64,000 bases of DNA from Colletotrichum lupini (GCF_023278565.1 NC_064675.1:4898001-4962000), one strand, 5' to 3'; counted from the first letter of the stretch, positions 10,402 to 24,900 are shown. The notes: a model not told the origin generated them from the sequence alone. Translations and numbers: made by a program.

Positions 10402-13400
10402 TTTGATGTCTTACTCAACGTGACCAGACGTCACGATTGGTCGTTTGGTATGCAAGTCAAGGACTCGAGTCGAGAGCGAAACCAGTACTGTGCCCCAGAG
10501 AGTGACTTACTAGGTGAAGCAGCCGAATGAGAAGACGAGTAGAGCGTAATGGTAGTCCTGTGAATTTCTGTTGCAACTGAGAGACGTTGGATTTGACGGT
10601 CCACTAGAAGTAGTTTAGGGGCTAGCAAATCAAAAGTCGAAAGTTGGAGTTGGGTGGCTGGTGCTCGAGAAGTTCAAATCATGGATGGGTATTGGCCCGT
10701 AAGGCTTGGTCGATGCTTGTAGGAAACAGCAAACAGTCGAGTTGAACTTGGCTTTTCCAATCGGGATAATTATAGCAGGAGGTGTCATGCAATTGGTTGT
10801 TGACCAAAATGCACGGCTGGAGGGATCAATACCAACACTTGCGAGTCGTTGCCCAAAGAAAAGAAATAAGGACAAAAATAAAACTCGTCAGTCGGAAGCA
10901 ACAAGGGGACTAATTGGCTTTAGCGGCCGATAGACAGATAAGCGAGGTGGCACTAGCGCCACATGATGGATCATTAGAGGGGAAGGAAACAGATGAACGG
11001 GCATCGAAAGCTTCAAACCTTGGAAGTTGGAGGGCGATGATGAGTCGGGCCAGGAGCTTAGCATACGGCTGGAAAGTAGGTAGTGATAGAGGTCAGTCCT
11101 TGACTAGGGCTTTTGGACGCCCTCTTGAGCTCTCTGAGGTACCTGATCCCAATGATGTCGATGCGGGCAGTCGGCTGAATGTCGACGTTGGGGTCGTTGA
11201 GGCGAGTTTGCATGGACATGGGCCGCTAAGAATACCGGCCCCGCATGAGCTCCAAGCCCCTCGGGGGGCACGGACAGACAGCTGCGGATGGAAGAGCCGG
11301 GTCGCGCAAGGGTCGCCGAGAGGCCGAATGCGACGTTGAGTTATGACCAAAGTGACGGAAGCTTTTCATGTGTCATCTGGTCGGTTCCGATACGAGACTG
11401 GACTCCGAAAGAGAGTGCTCATATGAGACGACTCAAATGTGACAATGCTCTGGGGCGGGTCGGAGGCTGCTCTGCCTAGGCATTTTGCCCTGGGCATACC
11501 CAAGGTCGCCGATGTAATAACAAGCTGGGACTCCGACTGATCCCGTACAGACACACGATCGTACCTTATGGATGGAACTAGGTAGACCGGAACATGGAGG
11601 AGCCCGGCTTTGGGTTGCTGCCTGCTATGAGCAGCCGGTGAACCAAGCTACCCATCCAGGGTCACCTCTCGCCCAAAGAAGTACGGAGTACTCTCTGTCG
11701 AGATTCATGAACTCCATATATCTCGTGCTCTCCAATGGACTTCGACACTGAAGACGATGCTGTTCGAGCTTCCATAGGCGCATCTTGACATTTCAAGTAG
11801 TATGGATTGACCAACTCTGGTCAGTGGACGCTAAAGAGTGATTATGATATTTGACGGCATACCCTCGGCCAAGATTCCTTTGGCGCATTTCCAGAGCTCA
11901 GGCCAAACTTGGAGATACGAGCACATTTGACTTCAAGTCGCATTTGGGCGTTAGAATGTCCTTAACAAGGTGCACTACCTAGTGTCAACGTCTTTGGGCT
12001 GGTCACTCACTGGTTGCTGTACCTGAGTGCATTGTTCAATGACAATACCTCATTTTTTTGTCTCACGTTGCTGGAGTATGGCCATTCCTTTCTTTACCTG
12101 GATGCATTTCGTGAATGAAAGGCCGAAACCTCTCCCTAGGAAGAGACGAGAGCTGAAGTTTTTCATAAATACAATTGACCGCTACTTGTTTCTATGTAGC
12201 TTCCCATTCTTGTCCTGTCTATTTGTGTAACTTGAGTTAGGCAGGTACAGACCATGATTTGTGCTCCTCCCTCGCCCGTGAGCCACAACCTGTGGACCGA
12301 TTGTAGTTTCAGTACTTAAGCAGAGTTGGCCGCTTGTCTGGTGCCAATCCATCAGATTGTAATTGTTCTTCCAAGCAAAAGATGCAATTCCTTGGAGATG
12401 TAGCGATAATGATTCATCGCAAAGCAAAAATAAGGTGATGATCAGCAAAGAGAAGGGCTGCTTGATGTCGCCGTCACCTTCCATGTGTCGCGGGAGCTTG
12501 ATGTGCAACTTGCAAGGTACCTATCTACCTACGTCTAGAAGGTCCCGCCATCTCTGGCTGTCTCCACTTTCGTCTCTGGTGCCTCAGGTACCTTGGTGCC
12601 CTGATTATTCGTTCCGGTAGGTAGGTACCTATTCTCCTTGAGCTTGAGCCACATGGGCACCAAAGACCTCGCATTGCACCGGCACCCCCACCCCGCACCT
12701 ATCATCTCGAGGATCTATCTTATCGTCCAAAAGCTTCTGCCAGCACCTTATCCTCAACCACTCTGACCGGCGAGTGCTGTCCTAGGTAGGTAAGCCAGAG
12801 AGACCCAGAGAGGTATGCCTTGGGTCTGTCACGCAAGGAGAAAAATTATGTAAAGGCAGACATCCAATGCTCATCTAACACCTCTCTTCAGACTCAATCC
12901 AGCTCTTTTCACTCCCGAACATCTTTCACCTGCGCATCGCCCTTCTACCTACTTTTCGCCAAGCGCCTTGAGGTAAGGTATATAGTCAAGCTATCGTAGC
13001 TACACACCTTACTAGGTACCTTACTTATCTCATAACGCGAGCCAAGATTTACCGGAAGCTCAAAGGTTCCATTTCTCACAGACGGGAGCTACAACTACCA
13101 ACACTCCCACCACCCAAAGGTAAGGTACATGCCCTGCTCCTCCAAATCTTGCACCAAAGCAGGTACCTAGGTCTCTGCCATTCTTCCTCATTACCTCATC
13201 TCTCTTCCCCCCAATCCGCTCGTCTCCAAAACAGACGAGTCCCCCCTCCCCCTCCAAAGCTCTTAGCTCTAGTGGATTCACGTCCTCCACGCCTGCACCG
13301 CGTCTCTTTTAAGTACCCGAAAGGACCGACGTGCAACCCCTGCTCCCTCCCCAAAAAAGCCCACCTTCGACACGCCGCCGTGTGCTTTCCATTTGACGTT

Positions 13401-13753
13401 CTTGCTGCGTTAGACCTCAGCCTGCACGTTGCTATCGTCACTGTCATCCTCACCTTGACATCTTAGCGCCGACCTCCCCGACTTTTTCACCTTACCTTCT
13501 CTCGCCTTTGCTTTGAGGGATCAAGCTGCTGCAGCCTGATCACCATCTGTTATCCACTTCTCCAAGAGAAAAAAAATAACCCCCCATCATCACTACGCCA
13601 ACATACCTCCATCGCGGCTCCAATCATCACTGCCAGCCGACAAAAGAACCCACATGCTAATTTCGACCAGCTGCTACCGAGTCGTCTCTCGCGCCCGAGT
13701 GACGTCTCTGGAGCTCCAGGACCCGCGCTGCAATACTTCATTGCATCAACCAG
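10402..13753. other. 3.35-kb intergenic region upstream of POP3 and the USP gene
   Basis: Both flanking genes point away from this stretch, so it holds two promoters and probably the long CT-rich leader of the deubiquitinase gene (12.9-13.75 kb). TACGGAGTAC occurs at about 11682-11691, and many TAGGTACC/GGTAGGTACC words lie between 12.5 and 13.2 kb. On the minus strand near 11215-11140 a short reading frame starting MSMQTRLNDPNVDIQ ends at a possible donor (AG|gtacct); I cannot support it as a gene. Confidence 0.55.
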
Positions 13754-16700
13754 ATGGACCTACCAACAGGATCCCCGGAAGCACCAGATCGCGCGGTCTC
13801 CTCAGAGCCTAGCTCAACGAGGCCGAACCCCTTCACCGACGGCGACGATTCTTCTAGGAAACGACGCCGAACGTCCATGTCTGGTGGCTCCCGGAGCCTC
13901 TCCGTCGACAGTACCAAAGCGAGCATCGATACCTCGAGCTCACCAGCGGCAAACCGCCCCGACGAAGCTGCCACACAAGACTCTGCCATGAAGATAGACA
14001 CACATTCCTCTACCCCGCAAACACCAGAACGGCAGTCGACAGTTCGAGAGCCTCCGACAGAACCTTCCTCTAGCCGGGTCACGATAAACCTACGCAATGC
14101 CACCCAGCCCGATCCTCTCTCCTCCTCTCCTGTCTCGCCGACACCCCGGACCATACCAGACCCACCAACTGAACTTTCGGAAGGTGTGAAGAAGAGCGTT
14201 GAAGACCTGGGCGAAGTCGACATGGCGCAAGCTCCTATCGAGATCACAGATACCCCACCTTCTTCGTCGTCAAGCCCACAGAGCCCCGAGGTCGAGGTGG
14301 TTGCAATAACCGACGATGACCAGGATGCTCCGTACGACGACGATGTCAGTATCATTCGCGAGGATGCTGCATCCTTCGACCCGACCCCCGATTTTCCGTA
14401 CCACGAGGCTCACGAGTCACTTCCTGATACTGTCACGAAGCTAGTTCAATATCTAAGTTCCCGTGAGTGCTGTGCAGCTCAAGCTCAAGCTCAAGAAAGC
14501 TTGTACCGGTCTAACTGAGTATAGAAGCGCCCCCGGAAGAAGCTGTGCTAGAGTCTCTGTATGCCTGGATGGTCTCATACGTCAAATACGTTGGCCTTGT
14601 TGGTGGCAGGGTCGCCTACGAGTCTCAAGTGGCTTATCACACCTTTTGGCACATGTTTCCCGAAATCGCCTGGGCTTTGGCGACTAGAAAGTAAGTACTC
14701 CGATTCGTCTTATTGAAATGGTTACTTACTCACACATCTTCTTCAGACATCCTATCCCACTGGAAACACGGCAAACGATTGGCCAATTTTTCCACGCCTA
14801 TGCCAGGATGACCGCTCATTTTGTCGAATTCGATTTCATCACAGCTCAGGCTTTTCAGATGTCTCCAGGCGACGAACGGCGTCAGCCGGAATTTCTTCTC
14901 TTTCGCTTTTTGCAGCCCTTGACGTCATTCGCTAAGAGAGAACATAGCCGGGCTCAGAACGGTCAAATACCTGACGAAGAGCTGCTCAGCACTGACATGC
15001 TGAACACTTTCCAGGCGGGAATTGGTGGTATCAAAGGATTGATCAAGCTAGCTCAGATACACTTGAGCAATGCGCCGAGATATCAACATTTGATGGACGT
15101 ACTCGCGCCGATTTGCAGCGTTGCTGCACATATCCTTCAAAAGGTTGTTCAGGGTATCCACCGAGAAGCCTCCCCCCAGAGCCTAGAGATGGCGAAAGTA
15201 AGAGTGGCGGACGGTCATTTGCTGTACAACCTAGCTTCCAACGCGTTTTCCGCGACGATCGAAAACAAGGTAACTCAGCTCTCAAACGACACGACAACAA
15301 ATCTCATTCATTCGCTTTCGGAGGTTTTCAAAATCTGCCTCAACGGTGAACACAGACTGGCCACAGAGCGCCTGAGAGCGTACCAGCAAAAACACCCTGA
15401 GTTGCCCTCCAAATTCATCCCGGAGGCCATCTCGCTGGAATGGCGACTTGGAATATACGGAAAGCTCATCACGTCGAGTCAGATGCAGCTGCGTGTCCTG
15501 GCAGCATCGAACATGTGCCATGATCTGGTTACCTGCTGGAAGAGGTACAGCGACAATGAGGATGAGGAGTGCAAGCAGTTTTTGAATTACGTGGCCGAGT
15601 ACCTTCTTCGAACCAAGTTAGTCGACTACATCTTGGGACCGACATGCCATCCCGAAATCACAGTCGAGAGCGGTAATATCGTCGGGTTCCTGGTCGTTAC
15701 TCGCCTATATCGTAGCGGGCAAACCGATCTGCTATGGCAGACCATCACCACTGCTCAAGATCCACGAGTTTCAGAAGCTTTGATTCGCATGACAACGGGC
15801 ATCACAAACTTGTTCTCCAAGGAGGAGCTGCACTACTTGTGCGAGAAGATGCAAACCTTGCCCATCGAGAATTTCACCGCATCTTTACGGGGACTTTGCG
15901 ACCAAAGCCTGAAGTCTCTTCAGCACAAAACCCAAATTGCGGGCGAGTCGCAGAGCGTGCTGCCGTTGAGTATCTGCATCCGACTTTTGCGAGAATCCTC
16001 GATATATGTTTCGGATTCGGTCGTTGCTTACCCAGACGTTCATCACTTTGCAATGAACAAGTTCAGAGAACTAGTGAGAGACGGTATTGAACCCGAAGTG
16101 CGGAAAGAGATCTACTTCGACTGCATCAAAGATATCGCTGCAAAGACATCGACGACATTGGGCACTTTGTCGTGTCTCTCAATGGCATTACGGCCTGCTG
16201 TGGCGTCCGAGCTACGAACCTTGACGACAGACCATAACTTGACATCATTGGTTATTGATGAACTTGAGCATGCGATTGAGCAAGGGAAGCACAATGGCAT
16301 CAGAAGGACCCTCGGCGGAGCGGTCAACCATTCTCGAAGAGATCTCATTACCAATATCCTGGCTTACGAGCCGTCAACAGTCACATCAGACCTGGGTCCA
16401 CGCCTTTGGGATATGCTTGTGGGCCATGGTGCAGCGAGTCAAGACGATCGGGACGACGGCTGGAAGATTTTGAACTCCCTCCCCAAAACAGCATTTGGCA
16501 ACCCTTTCCTATCAGTCTGCTTCAGCGACTACCTACCGAATCTTCCCCGCAATTGTCTCTGCGGAGGAGCATTGGAATTCGTCAGAAACGCCGTTCTTCC
16601 CCGTGTCAATGACATCAATGATATCATACTGGATGACGTTGAGAGTCTCGCGCAGAGCGGAGTTGAACAGCTTTGGCGCATGATTCTTGACGCTGAAGAT

Positions 16701-19700
16701 GGAGTTATGGTTGCCAAAGACCTGCCATTCGTGGATGCTGCGATTCAGACGCTCGTAGGTGACATCTATGTCGATAGTAAGTCTATCATGGCATACCCTC
16801 ATCACAGAGCTTGCCAGGTTCATCTGGGCCTCGTAAATCGATGCCTCGAGCAGATGCTAGACGCTGCGAAGCGGCTGGAGGCTTCCGACGGCAGCAAGCC
16901 TAGCGACGATGAGTCTATGGCTATCATATCAACCGAGGAGCAGACTCTGGAACAAGAGCGAACTTTCAGCCGATCTCTTGCGGTTCTGCGGCACTTTATG
17001 AAAGCTCACCAAGCCAAGGACCACTTCTCTGCTCCCGACCTCCGCGCCTTGACACCTGGCTCGCCGAGTATAGCCGAAGGAGAGTCAGCTGAGCTCAAAG
17101 TCCAGTCCTTCGATGGGAACAAGCAGACAGACATCATTCCTCTCGAAGTCGGACGGCAGAATACAGCCGCCTCCCTTTTAGCCACCATCAGGCAAGCAAC
17201 GGGCTTCGATAACTACCGCATTTACTACCGCGGCCACCCGTTTGCACCCAACGAAAATAACGTTTGTCAGTCTCTCGAAGACTTGAAGATCCACGATGGT
17301 CTCATCCTGGTCAAACGGGAGGAGAACGGTACAGCCATGGCGTCTAGAATCAAGCCAGGTGCCTCCCTCTTGGAAATAGAAATCCTGGGCCACTTCGAGC
17401 AGCTTTGGGACTATTTGAGTATGAAAGAGGTCATTGCCACAGAGGTTTGCACTCGAATTATCCAGGCCTGGTCTCAATGAGCTAACTCAGTCACAGATGC
17501 ACACGTTTCTCACGGGGTTGCCTGCCGATACACACATGTTGGCTACCTTCGATTCGTCAGATGCCTCATATCGACAAGTTTTTCCTTCGGGCCAGCCATT
17601 CAAGTCGCTATATGCCCTGTACGCCATGACGGAGTACATAGGAGCTGCCGGCCGTCGACTGACCGAGGCTGCGGCGACACTTACCGATGCCGTTGATGCA
17701 GATGTTGACGCGTATCTAGACGCGCTCGTCAGGGTGAGGGCGCTGGTTGTGGTGGCGATCTCCGATCGTGAAATCCTTGGTGACTGTGCCTCTGGAGCTC
17801 TCCAGAACCGCCTGACTTACAACTTCATGAACGTCTACGGACTGACTTTCAGAGGTGAGTTGCGGAGATCTTTAAGACTTGGACAATCTAACGTCGCAAT
17901 AGACCCTGATGTCGACGGGCTCGATGTACGGCCCAAGCCGGTAGCTATGGCGCCTGCAGACCGCCTCATCGAGATTCTTCGGTCCGCGGTGTCTGCTCCT
18001 AGCCACAGCGGCTTGATTCCCCTCATCGCATCGACTTTTTCGGCCATTCTTCGAAGCGCAGCCGTCGACTCTGCCTTCTGGATGTCTCTGAAGGCGTTGC
18101 CTGATCTCGAAGAGTTGATGGGAATCTTACTCCTCGATGAACCGTCAGATGCAATTCGTGCAAACGTCGCCAAGCTATTGGAAGAAAGAGTCATCGTGCC
18201 CTACGAGTACGTATTACATACTAGAGAGCATCTGCCAAGCTCTGACACATCGAACAGGTCCAACACGAATACCAACTCGTTCTGCGCATTCCTGTGGCCA
18301 ATGTTGCACCGACTGATAATCAGAGCAGCAAAGACTCCCAAACAGTGTCAGCAGGTGTTTGACTTGTCGCTCGTCCTGCTACATCAGATGGCATTCGATG
18401 AAGCTGCCGTTGTGGACATTCCTGCTTTGGCCAGCGACTGTGGCAGGCTCCTACTCGAGCACGATTCTACCGAGGTAAGCAGCGCTGCGACGGACTTTTT
18501 AGATTAATGTGCTGACCATGTCAAGCGACTCGGGCAAGCCGGGACCGAAGATGCTGTGGCCAATGGTTTAGTGAAACTTATCCAGAGTTGCCTTGACGAG
18601 GGATCGGACGTGGATTTGGAAAGCAGCCTTCCAGCGTAAGTGAATAAAAGGGTACCATGCAAAACTCCGCATCGATACTGACTATCAACGCAGAAACCTT
18701 GGCCGAAAGCTGTTCTGGAGGCACTTGTTTCCGCAACCAGGGCAGCATAGCCTGAGTTCGATTCGAAATTTTCTCCTGTCGACGAATACTAGAGGAATTC
18801 TTGCCGAGATCATCTTCGACCTAGTTCGCGATCGAGATTACGAGTTCCTCGCTTTGATAGAAGCTCTTGAATCGCTGGTTCCGTTCGATGAGTTTGATAA
18901 CGGTTTGCTCACCCATTCCTTTACTACTGAGGGGCGCGGCTTATGCAGAAGGACAGATCCATATCTCTACGAATTACAGCCTTCATTCGACAGGATGTCT
19001 GCCGTGAGGGCTCCTTGTGGCTACGCCGGGCTCCGCAATCTGTCCAACACTTGCTATCTGAACTCGCTCTTCACACAGCTCTTCATGAATACAGGCTTCC
19101 GTCGATTCATGATGAACGCCCGCATCCCAGCCCAATCGAACACCCACGGTCTGCTCAGAGAGACGCGCAAACTCTTCGCTTTCATGCAGGAGAGCTCTCG
19201 AAAATTCATCGATCCTAGCCTCCTTGTCGGGTCTATCAAGACATATGAAGAGACCGTCATCGACGTTCACAACCAAATGGATGTCGATGAATTCTACAAC
19301 CTGCTTTTTGATCGCTGGGAAGGACAGCTTTCAACAGCAGATGACAGAAAAACGCTAAGATCCTTTTACGGCGGTCAGCTCGTACAGCAAGTCGCCTCCA
19401 AGGAGTGCGAACACGTTTCTGACCGACTAGAGCCATTCTCGGCGATTCAGTGCGACATCAAGGGCAAGAGCACCCTCCAAGATAGTCTCCAGGCTTATGT
19501 CGACGGGGAGATCATGGAAGGAGACAACAAGTATAAATGCTCGAGCTGCGACCGACATGTGGACGCAGTGAAGAGGGCTTGTTTGAAGGACATTCCAGAT
19601 AATCTGATTTTCCATCTCAAACGGTTCGATTTCAACCTGCGGACGCTTATGAGAAGCAAGATCAACGATTACTTTTCGTTTCCAACCCAGATCGACATGC

Positions 19701-21968
19701 GGCCCTACACTGTTGGACACCTTGACTCTCCCTCCGAGCCTGGTGAAGAGGATATGTTCGAGTTGGTCGGTGTGCTCGTTCACGCTGGTACGGCAGAATC
19801 CGGTCATTACTACTCATACATCCGGGAAAGACCAACGGCGGCCTCCTCGGAGGCTTGGTTCGAGTTCAATGACGACCTTGTCACCCCTTGGGACCCAACC
19901 AAGATGGAAGAGTCGACTTTTGGTGGCACGGATGGGTCTCTGGAAACCGGCATAGCTTACGACAAGACGTATAGTGCATACATGCTCTTCTACCAACGGT
20001 CTTCGGTGTTGAAAGCAGAGCAAGAGAAGTTGCAGCGCCAATCTATCCCGACTCCATTGAAGGTCGAGGTCCCACTCGAAGTCATCGACCATATCAACGG
20101 GGAAAATACGTTGCTCCTACGGAGACACTGCCTCTACGACCCAAACCACTCGAAATTCGTGCTCCGGGTGTTCCAACATGCCATGATGCGAAACGGTGGG
20201 AAATGTTCTGACACACACGTCGTTGAGCAGCATGCGATGTTCATGTTCCTTGGCCACCTTGACCAAGTTGCATCCCGAACCAAAGACCTCCCCGACTTTG
20301 AAGAATATCGAGACGAGATTGAGCATGCCATTGTCAACTGTGCTAATTGCGCTGCGGACTTCTTTGATTACTTCCAGGAGAGGCACGAAGCATTCCGGCA
20401 ACTTTTGCAGAGAAACCCGGACCCTGCCATCAGATACTCGATCGGTAGTCTCTTCCTCACGGCCCTGCGGCAGATCAAAACTTCTAGGCCAGAGATGTGG
20501 GGGCTGTCACAGGACGAGCTGGTCGAAGACCCTGTTATCATGCAGTGCGTTCAGCTGCTCGAGGCGCTATGGAATAATTTCCACGCCAATATCAGGTCAT
20601 GGCCTGAAGTTTTTCAAACTATCCTGGCCTTTGCGCAATTGGGCACAATGGAGACTGCTGTGCTCATGGCGGAAAATTGGTTCTACAGGGTGCTACGCAT
20701 TGTCTTTGCTGATGCCAACATGGACCTTCCCAGCAACTACGCTCGAATGCTTACGAACGTCATTCGTCGTATCAGCAATACGCGCTCAACATCGTACGAA
20801 ATGATCATCCAGCTAATCGACCACTTCATGGACGCTCTAGAAGATGTCCTTGACGTTCACACAATCGTCGAAAGTGCCGAGATGCGATTGGATATTTACA
20901 TGGAACATCAGGCGCCGAAAATGTCATGGACCCCAGAAGAGATCAACGTCTTAACCCACGAGTGGAAGCTAGACGCAGGCAGTACTTTTGTCAAAAAGCT
21001 AATCGATATCGACCAAGAGCCTGCTTACACAACATCGATCATCAAAAGGATCATTCACCTGAGCCCCGACATGGATAACAGAGTCTTCACACTCCTCAGA
21101 AATACGATAACAGGCGGCGCAGTACAGTATTCCAACGCGCCTTACATCAGAGCAGCTGCGATATACTCCCAAGAGAGCAGAAACGCAGCCAATATTCAGG
21201 CCCTCTTCCGCACGATAGCATTCCAGTGCAGGGCACTCCAAAACACGGACGGGCAGGCCTTTCTGGAGTTTTTCCGACTTGCCTATGTGCATCTGCAGAA
21301 CGAAAGAGAGGAGATTCGGGCTATGCGGTATCCTCAATACGTCGAGTTTATCCCTATGTGGGCACCTCCTCTGTTGGGCTACTACGACGCAGATGTGCGA
21401 CAGGGCACGGAAACCCTCCTCTGTATGTGGTTCGAGAACCATGACTTGCTCGATGATGAAGACGAGAGTTTGGCGGCTGCTATGAACGCAACGGCACGGA
21501 AGCTTGCCATGAGCTGCCTGGTATACCTTCAGGAATACTTTGTCAAGCGACGTGCTCAGGTGGCAAAGCATTCCACCGAACACCTCCAGGCCATTATTGC
21601 CAAGTGCGAACCCTTCTTTGGGGTCGATCTGGGGCTCGAAAATGATCGCCTCATTACCTTTGCAGAATACCAAAACCTCTACCACTGTAAGTCATCAAGT
21701 GTTTGACGATTGAGTCACTGCTAACACTCAATGCTAGCTGTCCTTGAGCCATTACGCCGCATGACGGTTGAAGAATTGGAGGATGAGGGCTCCGGTATGT
21801 CTCCAGGACTCTACAGTGATTCAGACACCCTCGGCTCGGAACCGTGACGGCTGACTGAACGGCCGTCAAGACTGGGAGAATTCGTGCGGGTCCTCTGAGC
21901 AGCTGGAAAGCATTGCAGACATCAGTATGCAGGCGGCTGGCGACCTTCCAGAGCCAGATCTCCAGTGA
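13754..21968 (+). CDS. Giant ubiquitin carboxyl-terminal hydrolase (USP9X/USP34-like, with DUF3517-like tail)
   Basis: Cysteine protease that removes ubiquitin from proteins. Ten exons: 13754-14462, 14525-14690, 14747-17444, 17497-17854, 17903-18206, 18258-18474, 18526-18635, 18694-21686, 21738-21794, 21871-21968; 7710 nt, 2569 aa, frame intact. Residues 1-230 are Ser/Pro-rich and disordered. A long helical region follows, then a ubiquitin-like segment near 1075-1150 (LKVQSFDG, YRIYYRGHPF). The USP catalytic core begins at GLRNLSNTCYLNSL with nucleophile Cys1641, includes YKCSSC and FHLKRFDFN, and ends with the His box ESGHYYSYI, His1892. About 600 helical residues after it match the DUF3517-type tail of fungal USPs. 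The last two exons are needed: reading through intron 9 gives a different end at 21847. No yeast orthologue of this size is known to me. The in vivo substrate is not predictable. Confidence 0.93.
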
Positions 21969-24900
21969 CGGAAACCGCCGGCGACCCTGACGAATTGAAC
22001 GACTACGACATTACTTGTGAACATAAATGGTGCGACGTGGTAGGAAACAGGCCAACCGCGTAAGGCGTCTAGGAGACGAAGGACGGGTCCTGAAATTAGC
22101 AGCAGAGAGCGCTATGCATGGACGGCGGAAGCTTCTTGCATTTACATGGCGTGTAGGCGTTTGAGGGCCCAAGGAAGGGTAAAAGTTTTCAAGTCCAGCA
22201 GATGGGCAGTAACGGCCGAAGGGACAGGGTATCATGGTCCGGTTCATACATGGCCTCTGACGAATTGCTGTAAACTGGGTCTTTTTTTTCTCTTTCTGGA
22301 CGGATGACTACGAAGTAGGCGGATGCGGAGATTGCGAGGAAGTGTGTGATAGAGCCAGAAATGGGTCTTGATGCCGAGATCAGCATTATCAGCAAGCCCC
22401 TCGCAGCCGGGTCTCATAGAGAGATATCAAGTCTATGAATTATTTTTGGCACACTTGCCTAGTCGATTAGGAGTAAAGTAAAGAGCTGAGAGCTGCACAG
22501 TGACTGGTGAGATGAAGCGATGGAAGATCAAGTAGTGCCCGCGGCTCTTGCTAGTGAGTGGATATGAAGACGGGTAATGTGATGATGAGCGTTCAATATA
22601 GTGATGATGCTACGGGATTGTTCCAATATTAGTTCTTTCCAAGCGGCTTAAAGGAGTATAAAGTGACGGTGACGGGAGGATTATTGGGTCACTGTGGTAT
22701 CCTGTGGCTCCCTCGTAGCCGCCGGGCCATGGAGGGGTCGGTCAACTTGCAGAAAGTGGAAGTCTAGGTTGGACTTCATTGGTGAGGGACAGGGGGTCGC
22801 TCAGCATGGTTGTCGGGTGGGCACGTGGAGAGATCTACGGAAGTACTCTTGGAGACAGAGATGGATTGGAAAAAGGAGGAGAAGCGAACCAGGGTCTGGG
22901 GATGGGAATTCTCTGTGTCCCTTTTGGAAATAGAGGAGGGGCATGCCAGGCCTAGATCCGGGGGGTTGGGGGGGGGGGGGGGTTGTCTACGGAGTATGGG
23001 AATACTGCGAGAGGCCGGCGTTTATGGGGGATGATGGGTGGGTAGAGGTTGAGAATTGGCTATGGGGTGTTTAGACCCGAGGTTGGGGATGACTGGGGGC
23101 AATCGCTATGGGAAGCGATTTTCATGACGTTGCGGCTGGAGGGCCGGAATTAGATCTCTGGTGATGACGTGGTGTAAGGTAGATGGGACGTGTAGGTGGT
23201 TGTTTTCTCGTTTTTTTCTTCTCGTTTGGCTGAGGGCCGCGCTGGTCGCAGGTCGCAGGTCGCAGGTCGCAGGTCAGCGGCCCCCCCCCCCGCGCGATGA
23301 GTGAGAAGCGAAGCACCGATGGAGGGAAGGGGGGGGGGGGGGAGGTGAGGATGATTTTACGGAAGTGGATATTGGAGGTTGCGATTTGATGCCGAGAGGG
23401 AGGCAAGTGCCGCGATCTTGGCAATGTGAGGTACGATGAGGAGGGTTTTCTTGGAAGGGATGGAGAAAGGGGGGGGATGGGTGGATTACTTGTTGCTGGG
23501 CTGCGATTGATTTGGTTTACGAGAACCGTTGGTCAACGAGGAGGGGAAATGTGTCCATCCGATGTCTTTTTTTGAAAGAGAACGACTAGTGACGTTTATG
23601 GTGTATGAGAAAGCGAGGTCTTTTGGGGACGGGGGGTTCAATGGGCTAGCCTAGACTTTGAAGCCCATCGGGATCGGTGCACATCGGGGACCGGCGAGCT
23701 TACAACGTTCCGGGGCGGGGGATCTCGGGGGCGGTGCTTGGCGGGACCGTCGGCATGTTGTGGGTGTTTGAAAAAAGTACTGTGAGGGTGGGATGTGAGG
23801 TCATCTCGTGATGCCCGTTTGTTGTTGTCGGACGAATGGGTGAGAGGGAGGAGAGAGAGTTTCTGAAAACGTGGCGATGATTGTGCTGGTAAGTTGTAGA
23901 ATCGGCGGTTTTCATCGCGGGGTAGAGGAGAGATATCTCTTGGCCGGTGTTTGGCTGGGCGAAACAGAGTTGGTGATGTTCGTGTGGAGGGGAGGGGTTG
24001 AGAAGAGCGATGGATGGGTGGACGATGACGCAGGCGACAGCTGATGAGGAGGGGAGAAGAGTACCGTGGAACCCGCGAAGCTAGTAGTCGGGATAATAGA
24101 GAAGCAGGTTTTGGCGGGTTGTTTGACGGTTTCGTGTGGTTGCTATCAAAATGGCGGGATGATGGGATGAGGCTCGGCTCACTCGGTTTGCACTACCAGA
24201 CCTCTGTGCTGCTGTGCATGAACTGAAGGGGAGGGAGGGAGGGGGGAAGAGTTGAAGTGACGTGCTTCAGAGTTTCGGCGTACCACACCACTGGGAAGGT
24301 GAGGAGTTAGGTAAGGTATGCTGAGTAGGATAGAGAAGTTGGTTGTGGTTAATTACGAACAACTTCAGATGAAGGCGAGGCGCAGGCGCGGGGAAAGCTG
24401 CCGGTGAGTGGGTGGGTTGTGGTGGCGGTGGTGGAACGGAAGTTCAAGGCAAGCCAAGGTACCTAGTTGGAGGTTCGTTTTCTCGATCCGATGTGATGTG
24501 TGAGTTGTCTGGCTGACAAGATCTTGGCAGGCTGTTTGAGCCAAGAGCGATGTAAACCGCGGCCAAAGAGGGAGAGAAGACGATGCTGGTGTGTAGTTCT
24601 CATGCGATGGTAAGGATAGGGATAGAAATCGGCCTTGGTCTCGATCGTGATACGGTATAGGATGATGGGGCGTAGTTGAGATGATAATGTCACGAGACGC
24701 TCGGGAAAGAGCCAATATGAGGAGTTGTGGCTTTTGCGACGGATTCGAAGAAACCTTCTTTTTTTCTGCCTATGATCGACTCGAGGAGTTTACAATTCTA
24801 TATTGGCCGTTTCTTGTCTCTTGGTATTATTTTGGTGGTGTTTCTTATTTGGTCCTTGCCTTAGTAGGTGGTCTAGTGCACCATTGTATGTATCGTCGAC

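Noticed and set aside
11093..11350. Minus-strand small gene starting MSMQTRLNDPNVDIQ
   Set aside because: A donor and acceptor can be proposed, but the downstream exon has no codon bias or family similarity.
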